From the NCBI GenBank assembly GCA_007695205.1, contig REEF01001106.1, positions 1-5,112 of the forward strand: 5,112 nt of DNA, read 5' to 3'. Shown piece by piece: positions 1-5,112 of the stretch. The notes beneath the pieces are model-generated. The model was given only the letters and a program-made list of their open reading frames with translations, did not search any database and was not told the DNA's origin. The first letter of the stretch is position 1, and every line of letters starts with the position of its first letter. The position numbers were made by a program, and so were the translations under genes. The DNA comes from Planctomycetaceae bacterium (GTDB lineage Bacteria; Planctomycetota; Planctomycetia; Pirellulales; Pirellulaceae).

Positions 1-72
1 CATGCCGCCGCCCATGCCGCCCATCATGCCGCCACCCATGCCGCCACCCATGCCGCCCATCGGCATGCCGCC
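1..72 (-). repeat. Gly/Met-codon low-complexity repeat inside the VWA/STN gene
   Basis: On the plus strand this stretch is built from repeats of catgccgcc, with variants cccatgccg and catcatgcc. Read in the gene's frame it encodes alternating GGM, MGG and GGGM units (residues 787-810). It directly follows the STN-like domain and continues past the window edge, so its full length is unknown. Gly/Met-rich stretches at this position are familiar in planctomycete proteins of this type and probably act as flexible linkers. The near-identical DNA units could vary in copy number between strains. Confidence 0.85.
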
Positions 73-2430
73 GATGATTGGCAGGACCAGGTCGCCAACG
101 GGGTATACCTTGGTAACCAGTTCGCTTTCGGCATCATCCAGGGTGGTGATCAGCAGCACTTCGTCGCGGATCACATAGGTCAACGTGTCGCTCAGATCCC
201 GCAGCAACAATCGCAGGGCCGACCGCAGGGTGATCCCCTGTAGATTTCGCGTCACGGTGGTTTCCGTCGTAATCCCCTCGTCCATATCCAGCAGTCGCCA
301 GTTGGCTTCGATGTTGATATCGTGCAGATCAGCCAGGAACCCGAGCACCTGTTGCAGCGGGGATTCGATGAAATCCAACGTCGTATCGTCATCCAGGGCG
401 GTCATGATCTTTTCTTCCGAGCTGCCGCGGCGGGCCAGATCGATGGCTGCGTACTGCCTGCGCCGCAGGGACAGGTCCGCCCAAACCTGCGGTTCGGGGT
501 ACATGACCGGCGGCTCGTCGGGGAACGGCACCAAGGCTTTTTCGACGGTCAGCAGCGCTCGGGCAAAATTGCGATGGCGGACTTCGCGCAACGCTTCCAT
601 CTCGTGCACGTGCCCAGAAAACCGGGACCACCAGACCGCTGCGACCGGTGTCGTTCCATAGGGGTCCAGCTCGCGGACTTCGAAAGCGATGATGTCCTCG
701 GCGTCGTTGTAGCGTCCTTCGGCCATCAACGAATTGAAGCGATCCAGCATCTGCTTGATCTTCTGCCGCGTGCGAGCCGTCTCTTCGACCGCTCGTTGCC
801 GTTCCTCGCTGGCCGCCCGATTGGCCTCGGCCAGTTCGCGTCGGTTGCGGACTTCGATTTCACGACGCTCGGCTTCGCGGATCGCGCCTTCGACTTGTCG
901 ACGCAATTGAGTACGGTTTTCCGGAGTCAGCGAATCGCTACGGTCGATGGTTTCGAGCAACAACTTCAGGTCTCGTTTGGCACCTTCCGGATTGGTTCGC
1001 ATCCGATCGCGAGCCTCGGTCATCTCCTGCTCGACTTGCGCTCGCATCCGCTGCTCGTCGATCGCGGCCAGATTCTCCACATTGGCCATGAAACCGCCAC
1101 CGCTGTCCAGCAGCTCCTGCAGCAGCGCACCGGGTTGATTGCCGCCGGGCACCGCACGGCCAGCCGCAGGGGCGGCCGCATCCGGGGCGTCCTGGATGTT
1201 GACCAGCCGCAGCCCCGGATCGTCGTCGCGTCCGCCCATATTGCGAGCTGCTTGGACGATGGCTCGAGCCTGCGGATTATTAGGATCGCGTTGCAGAATC
1301 GTCTCGGCGACCTGCAAAGCCCCTTGCACGTTGCCTGTGCGCAGCGCATTCTCGCCCAAACGTGCCAAGTTCTCGTCGACTGCGACCATCATCTGGGCGA
1401 CTTCGGCCAGGCCCGATGATCCGACGGTGGGCAATCGGATGCCACCGTCGCTGCGCGCCGAGCTGACCAGATCGGGCAGGAAGCGATAATCTTCGTTGGA
1501 AGCCTGAGGCTGAACTTCCCAGCTCATCTCCAGCGTCTGACCGGCGGTTTCCATCGTCATCGAGATGCTGGCCGCGTCACGCGAATCCAGCATGCCGATC
1601 AGCACCGTGTCACGATCGCTGCGCAGCGGCGGTACGCGGCTGGGCAGTGTTTCTCGCATCGAACCCGGCAGATCGGCCGTCTTGGGCCAGTAGACAGTAC
1701 CGCGAGCCGCCTGGGCCATCGCCTGGCCTGCTTGTTCGGCCGAACCGCCTTCGGGCGCATCGACATGCACTTTGCCACCGGTCTGGTTGGCCAACGTCGC
1801 CAGCAAAATCAGATCACGGCCGGGGCCGATCGCATAGCTGGAAACCGGAATCTGCTTGTCGGTCAGATCGCTGACCAGCGACTCCATGTCTTGCGAGTAC
1901 AGCAAATTGGCCCGACTGTGCCCGTCTCCCATGTAGACCAGGGCACGAGGTCGAGTCGCCGGACCTGAGAAATTCTCCGCCGCGCCACGCAGGCCTCGTT
2001 GCATGTCCGTCGAACCCAACGGCACTCGCTGCTGAAGCCTAGCCAACCCGTCCCGCATCGCCTGGCTGCCGGGTGCCACGAACTGCTCGGTCATCGCCAC
2101 CGCGTTCAGATCGATCGACATCAATTTGACTCGATCCTCCGACCCCAGGCTGGACAGCATGCCGTTCAGGGCTCGGATCGCATCGTCGCGATACGCGCCG
2201 GTCTGGCTGGCCGAGGTGTCGAAAAGAACGAGCACATCGTGCCCGGTCGCTGCCGGTGCGGGCTCGGTCGGATTCAGCGATAACGCAAAAAACGTTTCGC
2301 CTGTCGGGCTGTCGAAAGTCGCCAATTCGGACGGTTGCGAACCGCCTGTGAGGTCCGCCATCGCCGTTAACGTCGTCGCCAGCATCACCAACGGTACAGC
2401 AAAGAGCCACAAGTGATTGCGTTTGGACAT
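1..2430 (-). CDS. Secreted VWA-domain protein with STN-like domain and Gly/Met-rich tract (partial, C-terminus outside window)
   Basis: The frame is open without a stop from ATG 2430-2428 to the window edge, giving 810 residues. Residues 1-25 form a Sec signal peptide (positive MSKR, hydrophobic core, likely cleavage after AMA), so the protein acts outside the cytoplasm. Residues ~65-240 are a VWA domain with a complete MIDAS site: DTSAS at 71-75, T141 in GST, and D169 in MGDG. Residues ~358-391 look like one TPR unit. Residues ~455-565 are charged, helical and probably coiled coil, followed by more TPR-like helices (~564-645). Residues ~676-778 match the STN/secretin N-like domain common in planctomycete proteins (TLDFIESPLQQVL, ITLRSALRLLL, then TYVIRDEVLLITT and TKVYPV). 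From 787 a Gly/Met-rich tract begins. GGAG lies 9 nt before the start and supports it. VWA domains usually bind protein ligands through a metal; the partner here is unknown. The domain reading is firm, the role is not. Confidence 0.9.
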   Translation of the reverse strand, partial: MSKRNHLWLFAVPLVMLATTLTAMADLTGGSQPSELATFDSPTGETFFALSLNPTEPAPAATGHDVLVLFDTSASQTGAYRDDAIRALNGMLSSLGSEDRVKLMSIDLNAVAMTEQFVAPGSQAMRDGLARLQQRVPLGSTDMQRGLRGAAENFSGPATRPRALVYMGDGHSRANLLYSQDMESLVSDLTDKQIPVSSYAIGPGRDLILLATLANQTGGKVHVDAPEGGSAEQAGQAMAQAARGTVYWPKTADLPGSMRETLPSRVPPLRSDRDTVLIGMLDSRDAASISMTMETAGQTLEMSWEVQPQASNEDYRFLPDLVSSARSDGGIRLPTVGSSGLAEVAQMMVAVDENLARLGENALRTGNVQGALQVAETILQRDPNNPQARAIVQAARNMGGRDDDPGLRLVNIQDAPDAAAPAAGRAVPGGNQPGALLQELLDSGGGFMANVENLAAIDEQRMRAQVEQEMTEARDRMRTNPEGAKRDLKLLLETIDRSDSLTPENRTQLRRQVEGAIREAERREIEVRNRRELAEANRAASEERQRAVEETARTRQKIKQMLDRFNSLMAEGRYNDAEDIIAFEVRELDPYGTTPVAAVWWSRFSGHVHEMEALREVRHRNFARALLTVEKALVPFPDEPPVMYPEPQVWADLSLRRRQYAAIDLARRGSSEEKIMTALDDDTTLDFIESPLQQVLGFLADLHDINIEANWRLLDMDEGITTETTVTRNLQGITLRSALRLLLRDLSDTLTYVIRDEVLLITTLDDAESELVTKVYPVGDLVLPIIGGMPMGGMGGGMGGGMMGGMGGGM

Positions 2431-2720
2431 GCTCGAAGACTCCAATCCAGAAATGTGCTAATCCGGTCCTCTCTTTTTCCCACAATCCAACAGTGAGCGG
2501 ACCGTGCCTTGCCCTATTCACCTTAGACGCACCTGGGGCGCCGGTATTTCTCTATTCTATTCTACCAAAACGTTTAACGCCAGAGATTTCGTCAGTTTTA
2601 CCCTAAGTTGCCAGCGCCATCGCAAGGAAAACTCCAGGACTAGGGGTTAGGTTCCGCCTACCGCCGAATCCAAAGGGGTGGGTTAGCGAGAAGCGAGCGT
2701 TTCTTTTCACCTCGCGGCAC
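2431..2720. other. Intergenic region with possible promoter and leader of the VWA/STN gene
   Basis: I find no convincing gene in these 290 bases. A locally AT-rich stretch lies at about 2541-2615. On the minus strand it holds two overlapping TAGAAT hexamers (2554-2564), each close to the -10 consensus, but I see no good -35 at the right distance. AAACGTTT nearby (2568-2575) is a short palindrome. If one hexamer is used, the mRNA would have a leader of roughly 115 nt before the ATG. The part next to the small membrane-protein gene (2641-2715) is G-rich on the plus strand and carries a direct repeat of GCGAG (2686-2690 and 2693-2697). I see no clear terminator for the upstream gene. Confidence 0.35.
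2440..2443 (-). promoter_or_regulatory. Shine-Dalgarno sequence of the VWA/STN gene
   Basis: On the minus strand GGAG is separated by 9 nt (TCTTCGAGC) from ATG 2430-2428. The ATG also opens directly into a well-formed signal peptide, so the two signs agree on the start. Confidence 0.55.
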
Positions 2721-2933
2721 CTAAGTGTCCATGGCGATATACCATCCCAGCAGGATCAGTGCCAAGCCCAGCAATCCGAAACCGATGCGGGTCGCGCGGC
2801 GGCCCCATCGAGCCTCCGCCCATCGGGCTTTGGGCAGCCGAAAAAACCAGGAAAGCTGGAACAGCCCCGCGGCGGCGCATAACACGCCCAGAATGATTGC
2901 CACGGCCCCTACAAATGCCTGTTCGATGCTCAT
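2721..2933 (-). CDS. Small two-helix membrane protein, Imm17-like
   Basis: The 70-residue protein starts MSIEQAFVGA and ends YIAMDT with a TAG stop. It has two hydrophobic helices, about residues 6-26 (AFVGAVAIILGVLCAAAGLF) and 49-68 (IGFGLLGLALILLGWYIAM). A short charged loop between them contains WFFRLPKARW and RWGRR. This pattern (helix, W-F-F, K-A-R, G-R, then a second helix) resembles from memory the Imm17 family of small membrane immunity proteins, which is often annotated in planctomycetes. That link is an inference. A longer frame from an ATG at 2984 would add 17 polar residues, but it runs into the divergent promoter region and lacks a ribosome binding site. The shorter start has only a weak GAGTGG in front. 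No toxin gene is adjacent. The alternative is a conserved membrane protein of unknown function. Confidence 0.7.
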   Translation of the reverse strand: MSIEQAFVGAVAIILGVLCAAAGLFQLSWFFRLPKARWAEARWGRRATRIGFGLLGLALILLGWYIAMDT

Positions 2934-2947
2934 CCACTCGACTCGAC

Positions 2948-2977
2948 TTGACGAACTACCCACGAAACCGTGAGGAT
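2948..2977 (+). promoter_or_regulatory. Possible promoter of rsgA
   Basis: TTGACG (2948-2953) matches the -35 consensus at five of six positions. It is followed after 18 nt by GAGGAT (2972-2977), a poor -10 that matches at only three. Transcription would begin near 2984, giving a leader of about 40 nt to the ATG at 3027 and ruling out the upstream in-frame ATG at 2970. The element lies between two divergent genes, where a promoter is expected. The weak -10 keeps this tentative. Confidence 0.25.
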
Positions 2978-3026
2978 ACGGCATTGGACCGCTTGTTCCA
3001 AGCCCGACCTTCTTTCAGGTTACCCA

Positions 3027-4181
3027 ATGGCAAAACGAGACAAGAAACAAAAATTCCGCGCTGATTTTCGTAAGAAGCACCAGTCGCGGTCCCGCCAAGG
3101 CGATATCACTCGCGATTACACGGCCGGCGACCAGGGCTTCGAAGAGAGCCCTCGGAGCGAGCGGGTCAGCGGCAAAGGCGACTTGACGCGGAAGCGGACC
3201 GTCGTGGGCGGTTCGATCTGCGAGCAGCAAAGTGGAGGGCTGACCGTCCAATTGGGGATCGACGAATCCAATTGCCTGTTGGGGCGAGTCACCAGCATCC
3301 ATGGCTTGACCAGTCTGGTCCAAGCTTCGTCGGGCCAGATGTACCGCTGCGCGACGCGTGGGTTGCTGAAGTCGCTGAGCACCGACCAGCGACATGTCGT
3401 CGCCGTCGGTGATCAGGTCTGGTTCCGCCCCGAACCGCCTCGAAATGGCGTGCACGAGGGGATTATCGAACGGATCGAGCCGCGACACGGGGTGATCAGC
3501 CGAACCAGCAAAGGGCGACGGCACGTCCTGGTCGCCAATGTCGATCAGTTGCTGATCGTCACCAGTGCGGCTCAGCCTGTTCTGAAACCAAATCTGATCG
3601 ACCGGATGCTGGTCACGGCGGAAAAGTCGCAGATTCGGCCCTTGATTTGCATCAACAAGGTCGATCTGGTGGACCCTGCCGATCTCCAACCCCTGGCGGG
3701 CGTGTTCGGCCAGATGGGTTACGAAGTCCTCATGCTCTCGGCGGCCACCGGCTTCGGCTTGGATCGTCTGCGTCAGCGGGTGTTGGGTCGCCAGAGCGTG
3801 GTCGCCGGTCAAAGCGGTGTGGGGAAATCGTCGCTGCTGAACCTGATCGAACCCGGGCTGAAGCTTCGCGTTCAAACGGTCAGCGAGGAAAACGAGAAAG
3901 GTCGGCATACCACGTCCGCCGCCTGCCTGTTGCCTTTGTCCGGCGGTGGCTTCATCGTCGACACGCCGGGGATACGGCAGTTTCAATTGTGGGATGTCAT
4001 CCCGGAAGAGGTGGCCGGTTTCTACCGAGACGTTCGTCCGTTCGTTTGCCTGTGCCGCTTTCCCGATTGCACGCATACGCACGAGGCCGATTGTGCGGTG
4101 AAGGACGCCGTCGCGGATGGACGCCTGGATGCTCGCCGTTACGAAAGCTTCTGCCACTTGTACAGCGGCGCTTCGGATTGA
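3027..4181 (+). CDS. rsgA: Ribosome small subunit-dependent GTPase A (RsgA/YjeQ/EngC)
   Basis: RsgA is a cytoplasmic GTPase that binds the 30S subunit during late maturation and releases assembly factors on GTP hydrolysis. The 384-residue product shows the family's circularly permuted motif order: G4 NKVD (210-213), G5-like SAA (238-240), P-loop GQSGVGKSS (261-269), switch I RHTT (293-296), G3 DTPG (312-315). An OB-fold region precedes them (about 75-160). A C-terminal zinc site follows in CRFPDCTHTHEADC, with C343, C348, H350 and C356 as likely ligands. The first ~60 residues are a Lys/Arg-rich extension (MAKRDKKQKF start), absent from or shorter in many RsgA proteins, that may contact rRNA. 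I chose the ATG at 3027 because CAGG lies 7 nt upstream and the basic tail starts there. An in-frame ATG at 2970 would add 19 unconserved-looking residues. All key residues are present, so the enzyme should be active. Confidence 0.96.
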   Translation: MAKRDKKQKFRADFRKKHQSRSRQGDITRDYTAGDQGFEESPRSERVSGKGDLTRKRTVVGGSICEQQSGGLTVQLGIDESNCLLGRVTSIHGLTSLVQASSGQMYRCATRGLLKSLSTDQRHVVAVGDQVWFRPEPPRNGVHEGIIERIEPRHGVISRTSKGRRHVLVANVDQLLIVTSAAQPVLKPNLIDRMLVTAEKSQIRPLICINKVDLVDPADLQPLAGVFGQMGYEVLMLSAATGFGLDRLRQRVLGRQSVVAGQSGVGKSSLLNLIEPGLKLRVQTVSEENEKGRHTTSAACLLPLSGGGFIVDTPGIRQFQLWDVIPEEVAGFYRDVRPFVCLCRFPDCTHTHEADCAVKDAVADGRLDARRYESFCHLYSGASD

Positions 4182-4273
4182 CAGTTCCTGCCGGACAACG
4201 CTTCAGGAGCACTCGGGCAGGTCGGTCCCAGCCCGCGGCAGCTCGACCTTTCGGTTTCGCATGGGTATGTCAC

Positions 4274-4362
4274 GGACGGATTACCAATCCGTCCTACAAC
4301 ATACGTAGGACGGATTACCAATCCGTCCCACAACACACGTAGGACGGATTGGCAATCCGTCC
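4274..4362. repeat. Tandem array of three 21-bp palindromes with 34-bp period (REP-like)
   Basis: Each unit has 9-bp arms, GGACGGATT and AATCCGTCC, around a 3-nt loop. The units lie at 4274-4294, 4308-4328 and 4342-4362. The loop is ACC in the first two and GGC in the third. The two 13-nt spacers, TACAACATACGTA and CACAACACACGTA, differ at two positions, so the array is a true 34-bp tandem repeat. It sits between convergent genes, the usual place for REP/BIME-type elements. Short reading frames through it give peptides such as RTDYQSV and GRIGNPS, which are by-products of the repeat and not genes. The array could be a dispersed family, a transcription-end structure, or both. Confidence 0.9.
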
Positions 4363-4370
4363 CACTTTTT
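4342..4370 (+). terminator. Probable intrinsic terminator of rsgA formed by the third palindrome
   Basis: The third unit forms a perfect 9-bp stem with a 3-nt loop. It is followed after CAC by five T residues (4366-4370), close to the classic hairpin plus U-run layout on the plus strand. It lies about 160 nt after the rsgA stop. The first two units have no T-run, so only the last looks like a terminator in this direction. The 3-nt gap before the T-run makes it less than ideal. Confidence 0.5.
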
Positions 4371-4371
4371 G

Positions 4372-4396
4372 TGCCACGTTGGGGGTCAGCGTGGCA
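4372..4396. other. Inverted repeat across the metF stop codon
   Basis: TGCCACG (4372-4378) and CGTGGCA (4390-4396) are perfect 7-bp arms around an 11-nt loop. The metF stop codon (4386-4388) lies inside the loop. On the minus strand the hairpin is followed by A residues, not a U-run, so it is not a standard intrinsic terminator for metF. It may stabilise the mRNA end or contribute to bidirectional termination together with the adjoining palindromes. Confidence 0.4.
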
Positions 4397-5112
4397 ATCG
4401 AACGGCCTGCATGACGTGCGACGCGGCTTGTGACTTGTTCAACACGTAAAAGTGCACGCCGGCGATCCCTTCGCGTACCAGTTGTTCGACCTGGACGATG
4501 GCGAAATCAATCCCCACTTGAAACTGCCAGTCGGGATCCTCGTTTTCCTGCAGACGCCACACAAAAGCCTCGGGCAAGCGAGCGCCGCACATCGACGAAA
4601 TCCGGCGGATTTGGGACAGGTTGGTTATCGGCATGATTCCCGGGATGATGGGAACCCGAATCCCCATTCGCTCGCAGCGATCGCGGAACCGGAAAAAATC
4701 GAAGTTTTCGTAGAACAACTGGGTGACCACCACGTCGGCACCTGCGTCCACCTTGCGTTTCAAGTTCTCCAGATCGACGTCCATGCTGGGCGCTTCCTGG
4801 TGTTTTTCCGGATAACCTGCGACGACAACACCGAATTGCGGGTAATCCTCGCGGATCAGGCCGACCAGTTCCGAGGCGTATCGCAACCCGCCTTCGATGG
4901 GAGTGAATTCGGTGGTCCCCTTCGGTGGGTCGCCGCGCAAGGCGACAATGTGATCGATCCCCGCCTCGGCTGCCCGCCCCAGATAGTCTCGCAATTGCGG
5001 GACGGTGGAACCGACGCATGTCAGATGCGAGGCAACCGGCACGTCGAACGTTCGCTTGACCTGGCTGACGATCTCCAATGTCTTATCACGCGTCGACCCG
5101 CCGGCGCCATAG
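4386..5112 (-). CDS. metF: 5,10-methylenetetrahydrofolate reductase (partial, N-terminus outside window)
   Basis: MetF is a cytoplasmic FAD enzyme that reduces 5,10-methylene-THF to 5-methyl-THF, the methyl donor for methionine synthesis. The visible 241 residues enter at YGAGGSTRDKT, a conserved early block of the TIM barrel, and run to the TGA at 4388-4386. Roughly the first 50-60 residues, including the catalytic Glu near the N-terminus, lie outside. Family signatures in order are HLTC, ALRGDPP (FAD contact Asp at visible residue 61), GYPEKH, TQLFYE, PGIMPI and GVHFYVLNK near the C-terminus. The frame stays open upstream of TTG 5078-5076, and the conserved YGAGGS block shows this TTG is an internal Leu codon, not a start. 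The C-terminus matches the short bacterial form of about 290-300 residues, without the regulatory domain of eukaryotic MTHFR. The gene converges on rsgA; any operon partner lies to the right. Confidence 0.96.
   Translation of the reverse strand, partial: YGAGGSTRDKTLEIVSQVKRTFDVPVASHLTCVGSTVPQLRDYLGRAAEAGIDHIVALRGDPPKGTTEFTPIEGGLRYASELVGLIREDYPQFGVVVAGYPEKHQEAPSMDVDLENLKRKVDAGADVVVTQLFYENFDFFRFRDRCERMGIRVPIIPGIMPITNLSQIRRISSMCGARLPEAFVWRLQENEDPDWQFQVGIDFAIVQVEQLVREGIAGVHFYVLNKSQAASHVMQAVRLPR

Noticed and set aside
322..1419. Open frame of 365 codons on the plus strand
   Set aside because: It lies antisense inside the VWA/STN gene. Its translation has no recognisable domain, while the minus strand gives a coherent signal peptide, VWA and STN-like protein.
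2039..2521. Open frame of 160 codons on the minus strand reaching into the intergenic region
   Set aside because: It overlaps the start of the VWA/STN gene in another frame. The encoded protein is Arg-rich without domain or signal features, and the overlapped gene has a good start.
2991..3003. Small hairpin GCTTG-TTC-CAAGC in the rsgA leader
   Set aside because: A 5-bp stem of this kind is expected by chance and there is no sign of a riboswitch or attenuator.
2970..3026. Upstream in-frame start for rsgA at 2970
   Set aside because: The extra 19 residues (MRIRHWTACS...) do not look like the family's basic tail, and the stretch overlaps the likely promoter. The ATG at 3027 has a better-placed AGG.
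3015..4157. Open frame of 380 codons on the minus strand
   Set aside because: It is antisense to rsgA, whose GTPase motifs and zinc site are unambiguous. The long antisense frame follows from GC-rich codon usage.
4117..4342. Short frames encoding RTDYQSV or GRIGNPS peptides
   Set aside because: They read through the palindromic repeat array and the end of rsgA. The recurring peptides come from the repeat DNA itself.
4274..4362. CRISPR array
   Set aside because: The repeats are only 21 bp, the 13-nt spacers are almost identical to each other, and there are only three units with no cas genes nearby.

Overview
The window reads as chromosomal DNA of a planctomycete, most likely of the Pirellulaceae (Rhodopirellula and relatives). 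This rests on three things: a secreted VWA protein ending in a secretin-N-like domain and a Gly/Met-rich tract, an RsgA with a basic N-terminal extension, and GC-rich DNA with palindromic intergenic repeats. The genus is an inference from protein style; no rRNA or other marker is present.

Layout: (1) Positions 1-2430, minus strand, hold one very large gene cut by the left window edge. It encodes an exported protein with a signal peptide, a VWA domain with an intact MIDAS metal site, a helical/TPR-like middle, an STN-like domain and the start of a Gly/Met-rich tract. It is the largest gene here. Its long antisense reading frames are shadows. (2) Positions 2431-2720 are non-coding and probably carry its promoter and leader. 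(3) Positions 2721-2933, minus strand, encode a small protein with two membrane helices that resembles the Imm17 type. (4) Positions 2934-3026 form a divergent promoter region. (5) Positions 3027-4181, plus strand, encode RsgA, the circularly permuted GTPase of 30S ribosome maturation. (6) Positions 4182-4385 separate the convergent rsgA and metF genes. They hold three 21-bp palindromes with an exact 34-bp period; the last is followed by a T-run and looks like an intrinsic terminator for rsgA. (7) Positions 4386-5112, minus strand, hold the C-terminal part of metF (methylenetetrahydrofolate reductase), cut by the right edge.

The genes do not form one pathway. rsgA and metF are housekeeping genes facing each other across the repeat array. 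The VWA/STN protein and the small membrane protein share a strand but are 290 bp apart, so they are probably transcribed separately. I see no mobile element, CRISPR array, tRNA or rRNA. The points most worth following up are the VWA/STN architecture, the palindromic array and the Imm17-like protein.
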